From Adiantum capillus-veneris (Eukaryota > Streptophyta > Polypodiopsida > Polypodiales > Pteridaceae): 64,000 nucleotides of DNA. Location: contig CM043964.1 of the NCBI GenBank assembly GCA_014529385.2, positions 131,975,420 through 132,039,419 of the forward strand, read 5' to 3'. Positions within the stretch are counted from its first letter, which is position 1; the number at the start of each line of letters is the position of its first letter. The notes below the pieces were generated by a model, which saw nothing but the letters and a program-made list of their open reading frames with translations, was not told the DNA's origin and made no database searches. The position numbers and the translations under genes are program-made. This document shows positions 22,198 through 34,824 of this stretch, piece after piece.

Positions 22198-22819
22198 TAC
22201 ATGAGAAAACGTAAAGTTAAATGATGTATTTATAGTCATTGAGCCTCTTGACATAGTATCATTTCCTCGAATGAGTTGTAAAATACTTGGATCCATGTAA
22301 ATATGTGAATTGGATTTTATTTTCTATCTTGGTGTTTCTAAACACCACACTATTTTGAGGTCCCTTCAATTCTAAAATTTGTTTTTTATTATTGTAGATT
22401 CTTTTCATGAGTGTTGATATAGCCAATACTTTAACGTTAATGTCTCAAATTTGAGCTACTATTCAAAGAACTTTTTCTACATGAATAATGTTGTATAATG
22501 CAAATTGAGTTTAGTGCCATGCTTCCCTCATGCTTTGAAATGTCATTGTAGTTGATGCATATAAGTATGTATTTAAATACACATATCCCTATAGATATGT
22601 GTTAAGGGGTATATGAAACATAGAGTGTAACCGTCAATAGATGATAGCTCAAACTACACAAAAATACTAAGTTTTTTAATATCGTTATAAGAAATGGGAC
22701 TTGAATAATTCCCAAAATTCCTAAATAGGTCTTTGTTGATCTTTTCCTTGTTGGTACAACTATTGTCTGGTCATTGCATAATTTATTTTCTCCTTTTCAA
22801 TTTTCCTTTGGTGGAGTTT
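22198..22819. other. No gene recognised
   Basis: AT-rich, stops in all frames. A spaced polyadenylation-like region may serve the preceding gene. Nothing else is supported. Confidence 0.5.
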
Positions 22820-24036
22820 GCCCATATCTTTAGGAAATCACCGGTTTGTCAAGTATCCTACCAAATATTTGCTCCATTTTGGTATAATGGATATTTGGAA
22901 TAAAGTAGCATGAGGTATAACTACCCTCTTTTTGCATTGGGAGCTCATTGTTCTACATAAGCGCGAACATCCCATTACATAGTTGGCCAGTGAACCCCCA
23001 ATCATGTAAGTCTCTTCAAGATTTGGTCTTTTGCAAAATGGATCCCAACTACTGTTGTAAGATCTTGATTAGGTAGTTGACCTAGTCTTCATGGCTTATG
23101 TATAAGAGTAGAATTTCATCTTTGTTTTTTTGATACAATTGACCTACCAACGATTGATACATAGTCAATTTTTCAATCAACTTTGGTGTTATAGGAAGTG
23201 GAGTTTGTAAATCTACTTGTACTATGGTCATTAAAGTGACTAGTTCCTCTCACCATCTTGGTATCATCTCTATGAATAACAAATAAGCATTTGAAAAATC
23301 ATCATCAACTCCTTTGGGAGGTTCCCCCAAGGTGATCCTTGATAAGTGATCAACTCTTTGACATGTGGTGCCCTTCCTAATAACCATTGTAAAGTCAAAC
23401 TCTAGTAAGACATTGCACCATCTCACTATTAGGTCTTCCCAATTTTAGAAAAATAAAAAGCCTTTCAAAACATCTTAAGTGCAGAAGTGAAGGGTGAGTT
23501 TAGGAAATGAAAAGACCATGAAAGTGGAAAGTCAAAAAAAAAATTGTGTTCATATAAAGAAGAGATGGCTGATTGCACATTCATACATTTGTGTTTTCCT
23601 TTTGCTTATTTTCCCTTTAGCGTTTTCTTCTCTTTAGAGTTTCCTTGCAATATATAGGTGGTGAATATATTTTGCTTGAAACTATTAGGAAGACTATTAT
23701 ACTTGTATTACACAGTTTATTGACTCGAAAGAGCACAAACTTATTTGCCAAAAAGTAATATACAAACTTTTTGATAGTGTAAATCATTATGAGGCCTTCT
23801 CTTTCTATCGGGGTGTAGTTATTTTCAACTGTTTTTAATTGCTTGCTAGCATAAAAGATAGGAAAATCCATGGTTCCTCTTTGGGTACCAATAGAAAAAT
23901 CAAAAGGCATCATTATGCACATGAAATTATTATTCAAATCAGGAGTTTCCAAGATTGGAGCTGAGAGGTGGTTTTTCTTCAAACAACAATAAGTTTGAGA
24001 ATTTGGCAATAAAAGTAGAAAAACGCTGACATACAA
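22820..24036 (-). mobile_element. Gypsy pol fragment (RNase H to integrase start)
   Basis: On the minus strand 24020-23680 reads as the RNase H-like end of a Gypsy polymerase (PILETPDLNNNF, FPIFYASKQLKTVENNYTPIEREGLIMIYTIKKF). From 23431 to 23288 it gives the connection segment (FDFTMVIRKGTTCQRVDHLSRI, GEPPKGVDDDF). Pieces down to about 22820 resemble the DLQTPLPITPKLIEKLT stretch that precedes the integrase zinc region. Several frame changes and stops are present and no LTR was found beside it. An old dead fragment. Confidence 0.8.
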
Positions 24037-24049
24037 TTATTGTAAGAAC

Positions 24050-24540
24050 AATGATCTCGTCATCAAGTAATTCCATCAACTCAAGGCTAAACATGCTCAC
24101 AAGAAAGAGGCAAATGCAATCATTGTAGATGTTTCTTTAAACGGTAAATGTTGTGTTGGATGCAAAATAGGCCTTTACTACACAATGTGAACATAAGTTA
24201 TTTGCTCATTTTTTCATATAATGTTGGATTGTGTTTAGTACTTTGACAATGGAGCAACCAAGCACATTGCATCTTATCACGAGTTTCCCACTTAACCTTG
24301 GAACTCTCCTTAGCGGGAATACTATCACATGTTCCAACAATGCTTCTTATCCAATCATGAGAGTTGGTAAGATTGTGCTTGTACTTTGTAGAGGATATTT
24401 CTTTAAAAAATTTGATGCTTTAGATTTACTTGGGATTTGTTCTTGCGATGCTCAGTCTGGTTTCAATAGAAAAAATATAACATTTGGCACTTTGTTTTGT
24501 GGGTTGTTGTTGGGGGTGTCCATGATAGCATAGCTCCAAT
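24050..24540 (+). mobile_element. Degraded Copia gag-protease fragment
   Basis: The segment aligns with copies B and C from the end of the zinc knuckle (LKAKHAHKKEANA) through the protease active site (YFDNGATKHIAS, where the others have FDSGATKHIT) to the GNTITCSNNASYP block. Stops and frame changes are frequent and the Asp-Ser-Gly triad is now Asp-Asn-Gly. It is a much older relative of the 227-bp-LTR Copia family. Confidence 0.7.
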
Positions 24541-27376
24541 GGCTCAACAAAAAATGTCATTCTAGAGGGATGAGCTACTTAACTAGGACATGGAAACACT
24601 CTAAGATTTTGAGCTAATCAAGGCAACATGAATGATGGTTGAATCAATGAGGGGACATTGGCTTATGGAGGAGCTAAACCACAAGATTGGCAATCTTCAA
24701 TTCCACTTATCCTTAACTAATTCAACTCAATCAAACACACTAATGATTCCAATGATGCACAACTCCACTAATCCTATCATGTCAGACATTAATAAAATGT
24801 GCACACACATAGATCCACCAACAAAGAAAGAGAAAAATCGCACAAGGTTAGAGAGTAATTAGACACTGATTAGTTGATATTTAGCTAATCAAGGCATCAA
24901 AGACCATCAATAGAGAGTAGAGAGACATAGTGAAAGAGAATACAAGAGTATTGATTAGTGTTAATCAAGTCACACGAGCAAGAAGAATCTCAAGGACTCC
25001 ATACCCATGAACCACATGCGCTCTCACTAGATGTGCTCTTGATAAATGAGGGTGAGAACCCTAATTTTATTTACACACTACCTTATATACTTAGGGTTAA
25101 AAATGTGCAATATCTACATTTACTTGGTCTGCTACTTAGACTTACCAACTGGAATTCTCTTTACATGCTGGAACTCTTATTGAAACCATCTCACATCATA
25201 ATTATTTCAATGGTTGAAAATTATTTGGAAATTTATAATACACACCATTTTGGAAGAATGTGTACATCCAATCTTTGTTGCTACTTCTTTGTATTTGTCC
25301 TTGAAGTGTAGCTGCTAGGCTTGGGCCTTTAGCAAAATCATGTTAACTAATTTTTTATCGGTTGACATTCTCCCCTTATGATTTTAGTGCCCATCCGTGG
25401 GCATTGTTGAGAAGTGCCCATGGAGGTTGGAAGGTTGTTGATTGGTTCTTGATGGGCTTTGTTGCCTCCATTGGACGATGAATTTGTTGATGAGGTTTCT
25501 TTTGTTGTAGTATCTTGAAGGTCCAAGTTTGTGAAATTCTCCAAAGTGTGAGTTGATGTTATATCATTGTCCGTTGTACTAGTATTTTAACTAGAGGTAT
25601 GTAGAAGAAAAGTAGAAAAGTGACAGATCTAGATTATGGTATAATACCTAGATAATCAAAGGAAAAAAACCTTTAGAAAAAAGAGCATTTAAGATATACG
25701 CGTTATGGTAGTACTATCTTAATACTAGGTTGGTAATGGGACACCTATATATCTCCGCGACACTTTTATGTCCTACGAAGTGACCATTTTCCTTGTAGTA
25801 TTTGAGGAGTTTCAAAAAGAAAGCTTTAGTGCTATATATCCACAAAGTTGGCTTATGAGTTGAAAAAAACTTGACATTTTTTTAAAGCTAGTAATTCCAC
25901 CTTTATCTTTATTCTTGCAAAGCATTGTTCAACCTAAATTGTGTAAACAACATGTGTTGTTTTTTACCTTTTTCCAAAGCATTGTACCTATAACACATAA
26001 AAACTCATCTTTGTGAGATCTAAATTGCTAGAGAATTAGTCTTAGTAGTTTTGAACATGTTTTCATGCTTCTAAGGAGAATCAAATGGTTATTGTGAAAG
26101 TTAAGATCTACAAGACTTTCCTAATCCGGATTTTTTGCCAACTTTTACACTTTCATGATTTTTCAGTGACTTTAATAAAATCCAAAGACAATTTTGATCA
26201 TGCACGTGCATTTAATAACATGAAACTATTCTTACTTGAGTTTTGGGACACCCAATATCCCATATAGCAAACTATACAAGCATGATTGATTTTTTAATTC
26301 AACAAGAATTAGAGCCATTCTACGTTAACAACTTGAATGTGCATAGTATTGCTAATTTCAATGGCCAACTGTGCAACTTTGTAGCTTATATCCATATCTA
26401 GTCATGAGCTCTAAATTTGCCTATATATTGAGAATTCTCTAGGGGATTGAAAAGATCAAAATGTGAAGCCCATTTTTTTCATGTTTGTTGTTTTAGTGGA
26501 TTCATACTATGCACAAAATTGTCAATGGTGATTTTTTTTTAATGTTTCTGAAGTGTTCCATGGATACTTGTGAATGTGAAGGCCTATGGAGTCTTTAAAA
26601 AAACTTGCACTTAGTAGCACCAACAAATGTGGCTATATAATCTTTGATGAGATGCCAACAAAACGGGAGCTTTTTTGACCCTTATTCTTTGTCCCAAAAC
26701 AAAATTGTTGAGGCTAAAATAACAACATGATATGATCACTAAATCATTGAAGTTTATGGGAAATTTTTTAATATGGTCTAGAAAAATCCTTGATCTTCTT
26801 GTATTCAATTAATTGCAAAAAAAATCCTATTTTGCTCATCCCCCCCCCCCCACACACACACACACATTAGTAGTGTTATATTAACTTCAAGAACAAGAAA
26901 GGATTTTTAAAAACAATGTATCTCGTATGAGTTTGGAGGTTTTTTTCAAAACCCTAAAAGGAAACTTTTATGTCCTATTAAGTTACCAACCTAGTGTTAA
27001 CATGAAAAATATTAACAAAGTATTGAAGTGATTATTTGTTGTTGTATATAGGAATAAGATGGCAACAAATACAGGGTAGCAATATGGAAATTTTGTTTTC
27101 CTCCTATAGTCCACTCAAGATGCATGGCTGGAATAAAAAAGAGTGTTTACTACATCTGTCCAATGATACAAAATCCTATATGGATACACAAAAATGCATG
27201 AAAAACAATATGCTATGTAGGAAATATTTTTGAAGTGTTCTTCAAAAAGAAAGTGTATCTATAAAATCATATGGCATGGTGTTACAAGATAACACCCCTT
27301 TAGGAAGGGTTTTTGTTGTTGAGGATATATGCTCTCATCTTAGTGTGCACTTTGCTTGAGTGTAGGACTCTATGAC
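24541..27376. other. No gene recognised
   Basis: About 2.8 kb of AT-rich DNA, many stops, poly-T runs, and a C-run plus CA microsatellite at 26840-26867. The ORF at 24958-25311 shows no family features. Confidence 0.5.
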
Positions 27377-27470
27377 ACTCCACCACTATTACGTTAATAG
27401 ACTTCAACTCCAGTGCTCATCTCACTCCACCACTATTACGTTAATAGACTTCAACTCCAGTGCTCATCTC
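27377..27470 (+). repeat. Perfect 47-bp tandem duplication
   Basis: Bases 27377-27423 and 27424-27470 are identical, starting ACTCCACCACTATTACG. No coding frame is supported around it. Identity indicates a very recent slippage or repair event. Confidence 0.95.
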
Positions 27471-30400
27471 TTCTAGCATGAGCAGCATGACTTAGGGAAG
27501 TGTAACTTTTCTAGCTTGAGCATAAGCATAATAACTAAAACTATTAGCACAAAGTTAATTAAGACTTGAATCTTTGCCCAGATCGAGCCAACTTTTGGTG
27601 ATGGCTTTTCTACATCTTCAAAAAATTGCTCCACCTCTATACAATCCCTTAACTTCTCAATTCAGCTACATAGTCCCTGTACTAGTGATTTTGATTTTTG
27701 TTTCATCTGGAAAAGGGACAATCTTAGGATCTCTTCTAAAAAATTTGTCAAAAGGATGAGCAATCAGCCTCATAAAGAAACACTAAACATGTGTATTAGT
27801 TTACTTTACATGATTCTATACTCTTCTCCTAACTGCTTCTCGACAGGGGAAGACATCAACCATCTCATTCACAAATTTTTCCTCAATGGCTTCAACAAAA
27901 ACGACCTAATTAATGTTATCACTAAATCTATTTTAGTAAACCACTGGCATGGCCTAAGAATTAATCAACCAATCTCATTTCTTTGATTAGGCAGTAGGCC
28001 CTTACAAAATGGGCCTACCATTGACCCATCCTGTGTGGCACCAAGGATAGGGCGGATACACACACACACTCACACATGTACTGCTTTACTTGATTAAAAC
28101 TAGGCCCTCACAGTCTTCTTTGCAAAAACACAAGTCTCTAACACCCTAGGGTTTCCCTTCACTTAGTTCTTGTTGTAGCTAATGCTTGTTTTCATGGATA
28201 CCTTGAACCATGAGCATATGTTTTGAAATACTTAAATTAAAGAGGTTTCTTTCTCTCCTTAGGATGGATTGGGTTTCTCCATCTTGTAGAGGGTTTCACA
28301 CAAGAGAAATGTTTGAGAACTTACCAAATTCATGAAATCATCTACACAAAGCATATGTGTGTGACACCATCGGGACAAAAATGGTGCAAAGATGGAAAAA
28401 ATGGCACAAGCAGGCCTCCTTAGTGATGAGTGCCACGTGGTTTGCTCGATAAGCCATGACTAATGTGCCAGCCGGTAGTAAAAACTTTGCAGATAGGGTG
28501 AACACACTAGCAGCAAACTCGATACAGAATACATTCCATCGGGGTATCTTTTCCGGAGTGTGAGAGAGACTTGATCAAACAATGGATCACTCGAAGGCTC
28601 ATGCAATGCACAATACCATGCGAAAGAAGATTGATTGAATGCTGATCAAGTTTAAAATTGAAACTATATGCCAAAGTGTCATAAACTTACTTAGAAATTT
28701 TTTTTGAGTCCATGAGCGCCTTTTGTAGATGATATAGATGAGCAAGTACTATGAGATGTACTGGGACTACTCCAACACTTATAATTTCTACCATTTATGT
28801 GTCAGAGTGAGCCAAAATTGTGTTACACACAAAATTTAATCAAATGTTAAGTACCACTAAATTTTGAAAAAAAAAAGGCATTGATTTGTGATTTCGTTTC
28901 TTATCTAGTGGAAAGGAAGCAAGTGGTTCGAGTGACCGATCTGAAATTGGGTGGCTGCCCTTGCTCTGCCCGATAGCAATGATATGGTTTTCTCAGGACC
29001 CCTGGAACTTGAAGCCTGGGATGGACTAGATCTTTGTGACTCCAAATGATTCTCCGAGTCACCTTGCTCATAATCTGGCCCGCAACCTTGATGCTCGCTC
29101 CTTTCACTCTGAAACTCCTTTGAGAACTTTGAAAGATCTTTGATGTTTGGTCATCCTTTCTTCTTACCTCATTTAGGTTTGTCCATTGCAGTTTTTGAGC
29201 TTCAACATCCCTTTGTCGTGCTAGGGGAAATGGCATCGGCAAGAGGTTGATTGATGGTGACACTTCTCCTTTTGCCCTTTCCCCTAACCTTCTTGTGCAA
29301 TGTTGCAAGTCCAAAAAAAAAAGTGAGGACACTATTTTTTTTTAACTCCTCCAACATGTCTAGTGTGTTTGAAAAACTTGGCTCTTGCTTGATAGTGGGA
29401 CTTCTTCATACCTTGATTAGACCTGATTGACGAGCTCCATAATTATTCATAAACCAGGAGTCTGATTGTAGATAATATGTTGGACTAAAATGAGGATTTT
29501 TTAAAGCCACTTATGCAAGTATTGAAGCAAATGAGCCAAATTACAATTCGTAACTATTACCATGTAGTGTGTAAAGTGTTGTGCGCTCCACACATTTTTC
29601 ATAGCTTTCTTAAATTTTTTGAGCTCTTTCTTGAATTTGGAGAGGTCATTTCTTTCCCAATGACTTTTATCACAGTAAGAGAAGACTTCATTAAAGGCTT
29701 CCACATTGTTGCCTTCTAATTTCTTGCCTTGCCATCAGCTCCATGGTCCTTTATAGCATTGTGTGGAGCCTTCCATTGTGGTTGTATTGGACTTTAGATG
29801 TACCCCTACTGAATTTTTCATGGAATATTGAGAAGGTCTTGGCCTTCAACCCACCAATAGAAAATTTCTTAGGAATATTACTTCCACTGGATGACCTCTT
29901 TGGGTTTGACTGAATCATCCCATTCCCCCCATGAAGTCAAATATCAAAAAGTACCCTTTCAATACTTTTAATGCCAGTTTCTTGGCTAATAAAGGTTGTA
30001 GTTTCCATGCAAACCCTATGTAAAGGTGCACAATCTTCTCAATAATTCTACTCAGTGCATGCAATGTTCACATGTGAACATTTGAAAGAGGAATATCTTA
30101 AATAGCTTGAAAGTTTGGACCTTTTGAATTTTTTATCTAAGACTTTGTTTCAATTAGCAAGATTTAGCTCCTTTTCTACACCCATGCACTAGATACAAGG
30201 ACTTTTGGCATTTGCACCCTTTAACACACTATGCATACACTTTAGTGTCTTTAGGCCTCCCCCCATGTGTCGTTTCACCTTGTGCCTACCAAAACCGTCA
30301 ACATCTAACTCCTCCCTATCGTGCTAGGGCTTGATTATTGCAAAGATACTAGTGAGGTGGAACACCCAATCTTATACAATAAAATATTCACTATCAACCT

Positions 30401-31380
30401 CAAAATCACCCAATCAAAAAATGTCCTTCTTTGATTGTACACTAAACGTTTAGGTCTTTTTTTCCCTTTGTGGTATCAAGAGCTCTATTCATGAGGGTTA
30501 TTGATACTCTCCCAAGTTTTTTACTCTTCATAATTTCACTTTCACCTAATTTAATTACAAAAATGGCATGTCCATTCACACCGTATGCTAAAGATCATAG
30601 AATTCTATCATTTCCCTCTACAAAGTTCTTGAGTCAAAGAACAATTTGATGAAAAAGTTAAACTTGAGGTTTTTCCTATTACCAAGATATATGTCATTGA
30701 TGTGGAAAGCCTCTCCAAGCATCTCCATGACCCTAGAATTAGTTATAAGCCTCCCCTGTTTAGCTTAGTTAGTAAGGAGTTGTTCAAGATCATGACTACA
30801 AAGTTGGAATTAGTAGGATTGGTTATAGAAAGTTGTTCAAGATCATGAATGTGTATGGTTCATTGGATCTTTGGAGCACGCAAGGTATAGAGAAATCACA
30901 CTATTGTGCCAGGGGTATCTACTTAAGGATACAAGGCATAGAGGAGGTTTAGTGCGCTCATGCTATCTTCAGGAAATGTTCAACAGGTTTTATCACACCA
31001 CCTTTGGACGCAAAGTGTCGATTGAACGTGCAAGGTCATCGCACTTGGCAAAAGAAACTCGTTGACTAGCCCATGTTCGTTCGTCAGAACGCTGGAGATC
31101 CTCACAAGGTCCAGCATGGCATGCAATGTGGCGAGCATCAAGGACTAGGGTTGCAGAAGTTTTGGTCAAGCGATAGTAGTTCTATTTAGAATCTCATGAA
31201 AATGGAAAATCTACTACATTTGGATGCTCTCTTTTTTTGGATCAAGCGTTTACATTGTTTGATTGTTTACGTAATTTTAGAAGTGTACGTTGCACTCTGT
31301 GTGTTTGAATCGTTCTCCAATTTGATGTGGTTTTAAAATTCAAAAGATTATTTTCTCGTGCTTTTAGCGGCTCTTTTCCA
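27471..31380. other. No gene recognised; one primer-site-like motif
   Basis: Stops in all frames. The 143-codon minus-strand ORF at 28901-29332 and the Lys-rich one at 29501-29704 lack family features. TGGTATCAAGAGCTC at 30471-30485 is one inserted base from the initiator-Met primer site and may mark an old LTR end. A phrase AGTTGTTCAAGATCATGA occurs twice near 30780 and 30835. Confidence 0.4.
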
Positions 31381-31410
31381 CCATGTGAACTCGCCTTTAT
31401 ATGGCCACCC

Positions 31411-31419
31411 TATATAAAG
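31411..31419 (+). promoter_or_regulatory. TATA box of histone H3-like pseudogene
   Basis: TATATAAAG lies 97 bp before the MARTKQ start codon, followed by a C run (31427-31440) and short leader. This spacing suits a plant histone promoter and suggests the copy was not a promoterless retrocopy. Confidence 0.6.
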
Positions 31420-31515
31420 AGGTAAACCCCCCCCCCCCCCATTCTCAAACACATAACACTCCTTCCCTCACCGAACACCACAAGCTCTACGAAGGCCCCC
31501 AAACGCACTTTCACG

Positions 31516-32247
31516 ATGGCAAGGACAAAACAAAGTGCAAAGAAGAATCCAAAGACCATTGAGACGCACAGAAAGCAGAAGATGCATGCAAATTGACCTG
31601 AAGACCTAGCTAACCTAGATCGAACAGAGATGGACGTGTTTGATGAACGTCTGCCGTGGGAAGGGGAGGACATACCAGTGAACCATAGGATGGGCGGGAA
31701 GACGTTGCCAGGCCAAATGGGCCCGATGCCATCTAGCCCAGTTCGCCACACTGTGGTCGGCAAGTCACTACCGAGAGGAATGGGTGCCATGCCTTCTGAT
31801 CAACCCAACAATGATGAGCGTAGCAGTGAAGATGAGGATTATGATTTGGATGAAGATGCCCCCTAGCCACCTCCCAAGCACCATCGAAAGTCAAAATTCT
31901 ACAAGAAGCCATAAAGAGCAAAGCCACAAGGAGCTCAGAGGCCCCCACAACGCCGACCCCAAAAAACACGACGATTTTGTCGAGCGTTTGCTAAGATTTG
32001 GCATTACCAGAAGACAGCAAACCTGCTTATTAGGAAAGCACCTTTTGCATGGACATGTAAAGAAGTGCTACAAAGCTACAGCATAGAGCTTTGGATGTCT
32101 GCAATTACCCTCGAATCAATTCAGGAGGCTGTAGAGGCTTATTTGGTTAGTCTCTTTGAAGACACATTCTTATGTGCTATCCATGCCAAGAGTGTAACAA
32201 TCATGGCCAAGGACATGCAACTTGCACGGTGCCTAAGGCAGGACTGA
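31516..32247 (+). pseudogene. Histone H3-like pseudogene with extended N-terminal tail
   Basis: One unshifted frame of 244 codons begins MARTKQSAKKNPKT, close to the H3 amino-terminus, and ends in an H3 histone fold (about codons 155-243): HYQKTANLLIRKAPFA, then EAVEAYLVSLFEDTFLCAIHAK and VTIMAKDMQLAR. The middle 110 codons are not H3: two related 20-residue units (GKTLPGQMGPMPSS, GKSLPRGMGAMPSD), then an acidic SSEDEDYDLDED stretch and a basic Pro-rich segment. Stops lie at 31594 (TGA), 31864 (TAG) and 31912 (TAA). Several fold arginines read Trp or Cys, as CGN-to-TGN decay would give. Loop 1 has canonical H3 length, unlike typical plant CENH3. It is intronless, like replication-type H3 genes. 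Confidence 0.85.
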
Positions 32248-32889
32248 TACCCTCTGATGTCAAAAACTTTTTTTGTAACTAACTTTTGTATTGGAATCAA
32301 TTTACTTTGGAACCCTTGTACTGGATTCAAGTTTTCTTGAGAACTCAATGTATTTTCACTTTGCAACAAATACAATCTGTCTCTTTTTGTCTCTCTATGT
32401 TACCTTAATGTCCAATTTTAATGTCTATTTGTCTACATTTATTTTGTTAAATGGTTGAAGGTGAGATGCTAATCAGCTGTACAAAAGGCTAATCAACTGG
32501 CAACCAAAGCTACGTAATTTTTTGGTTGGCTTGAAATTGTCCATTGGTAAATTTTTTGCTTTGTATTTGCCAAAAACTTGCAAAGCTTGTCAAATTTGTG
32601 TTCTCCACCACAAGAGAGCGATAATTGGCCACACAGCAGTCTTGCAGGGTCAAATCTTGTTGCCTTGTGGACACATTGAAATTTGCATGAAATGTCAGTA
32701 ATAACAGGGCACAACTAGTACCAAAAAAGCTATTATATGCAATTTTTTGGAACAAGTTTTTTTCAATGGACAAAATCAACTTTCAAACAGATTGCCTTGT
32801 CAGTGAACATGAACAAAATAGTAAATTGAACTTTGCAAAAGATCATGGAGAAGAAAGATAATTTTCATTTAAAAGCTTGTACATCTGGC
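32248..32889. other. No gene recognised
   Basis: AT-rich DNA downstream of the H3-like pseudogene. The TTTGTATT-rich stretch near 32280-32400 could include its polyadenylation signals. Confidence 0.4.
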
Positions 32890-34324
32890 TTAACGATCTT
32901 TTGACAGGAGGCACTTTGCAACCTCTCTACGACGTTCTATAGTGTTGGGTAGAATGGATGTAAGTACAGAAGCAGCTATAGCTTGGGCACTGTCAACCCC
33001 CAGGGCTTGACAAAGAGCTATGCGTGTCATGACCTTGCCGCGGAAGCCAGTGCCAAAAGTGGCAATTGCAAGTGATTTTTTCACAAGAATAATTACATGG
33101 GTTTTTTGAGGGATGGTGGCTAAACATAGGAGTTTACTTGCAGCCTTAAGCACCCACAAAACAAAATGGCCATTCAGGGAGAAATCCTTGTGTATGATGC
33201 ACACATCTTGCATTGGTAGTTTGCCTTGTGTATGATGCCCACATCTTGCATTGGTAGTTTGCCGATGTAGTGTGCTAGGGTTGCTTGAGGCCCAAACACC
33301 GTGCGCTCTCCCCCCTTCCAGGGAGCCCAAAGGTCCATGTCCAAAACATCCTGCAAAATTGTAATTAACCAAAAGCAAAGAAGAAAGGTTGAATTATCAA
33401 CATAGAAGATGCTTAGTATTACCTCTTGTTGCTTATCCTCATCATCCATTTTTGGTGTGGCTTCAAGGTTGATAGAGGATTTACTCTCATCAATCTTGTG
33501 GGGCATCTGCGAACCAGGCGAATCGGGTGGATAGGAGTTTGGTTGGCAAAAACCATGGCTTGTGTGCAATGAATTCCTCGTCTGTGACTTTGCTCTACTC
33601 TGCAGCGAGAATATCCATTGTCACTAGTGCAATTGTGTCAGCAACAAAGTCCCCCAATGGAAACAGCTTGTCATCTGTAGCTTTTGGTGTAGGGTCAAGG
33701 GGGAACTCCATCTTGGTGCATATGAGGCTAAGACACTCATCTAGGTGGACACCAAAAGCCTTTTCAAGATCATGTAGGAATAAATACTCCTCATCTTCTA
33801 TAATTATTTTGCTGAGACGCCTAATCTTCATTTTGGGAATTGCAGTAGGGTCACGGCACTCAGAGTCGGGCACCTCGGAGGTGCCAGCAATCTGCTCTCT
33901 CGCTGCAACTGCTTCTTCCAAGCCATGGGGATATTTGGCAGCTTGCAATCTTTGCTCACTTTGGACATATATAGGCAAGGCCTTGGGATCTTTACGATCT
34001 GCCAACACCCCACCCACTGCCAAATGCAGGATCTCCATCTCCTCCAAGGAAGGATCCTCATTGACGAGGAAGAAGAGAGTGGCAATATTGGACAAGAAAG
34101 ATTGCTAGTCTCTTTGAAAATGTTGTGTCGACCTTGTGGATGTAGTGAAGCAGATCACATGGCAACCACAGCATGGTATTGTCTTCAAAGTTCACAGCAT
34201 ACTTGAGTATATACACATGCATATACTCTATGATGTCGTGAAAAGTGTCATTTGTGGAGTTGCATGGTTTTTTGTAAATCCAATGTGCAGGTAAAGAAGC
34301 CGTGAAGATCATTGCGTCCAACAT
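32890..34324 (-). pseudogene. Decayed spliced gene, unknown function
   Basis: Read from 34324 downward, coding-like blocks are: YMHVYILKYAVNFEDN (34324-34058); EMEILHLAVGGVLADRKDPKALP to GDFVADTIALVTMDILAAE (34095-33595, closed by a TAG); INLEATPKMDDEDKQQE (33569-33423); then DVLDMDLWAPWKGGERTVFG to VAKCLLSKDR with stop at 32890. A 72-bp GT-AG intron (33351-33422) joins the last two in phase. Frames break near 34095 and 33540 and at a 38-bp duplication. The mix of a clean intron and several lesions indicates a dead host-type gene. I do not recognise the family; there are no transmembrane segments or known motifs. Confidence 0.5.
33188..33263 (-). repeat. 38-bp tandem duplication that shifts the frame
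   Basis: Two copies (33188-33225 and 33226-33263) differ by one base. They lie inside the last exon of the unknown minus-strand gene; 38 is not a multiple of three, so the duplication alone shifts the frame between the GKLPMQDV phrases seen in both frames. Confidence 0.9.
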
Positions 34325-34423
34325 ATTTGGTGTCCTCTATAAAAAAAAAGAAACCACGAAAGGGGGGTGTGTGGCTCTTTTGACGTTGCTGCTGCGTGGG
34401 AGGAGGATGCTCTAGCATGTGTT

Positions 34424-34620
<197 letters not shown>

Positions 34621-34824
34621 CATGGCCCACTGCAGAAAAAGACACCATACCAAAGCTCTTTGATATACATACAAACACACATGGGTGTGCACACAAACAC
34701 CCAAACAAGATCTAAAAAACTTAATCAATGAAGGTGATACTCTAATGACAAAAAAGTTTTGAATTTCCATTAAATAGAAGGCTTTACAACGTGGCATTAG
34801 AGCGGGTTACATTGATCTATCAGG

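Noticed and set aside
28901-29332. 143-codon minus-strand ORF as a gene
   Set aside because: No recognised motif, no intron or promoter support, and composition typical of chance frames in this DNA.
31516-32247. Calling the H3-like pseudogene CENH3
   Set aside because: A variable long tail fits CENH3, but loop 1 has canonical H3 length and the fold end is closest to ordinary H3; kept as an H3-like variant.
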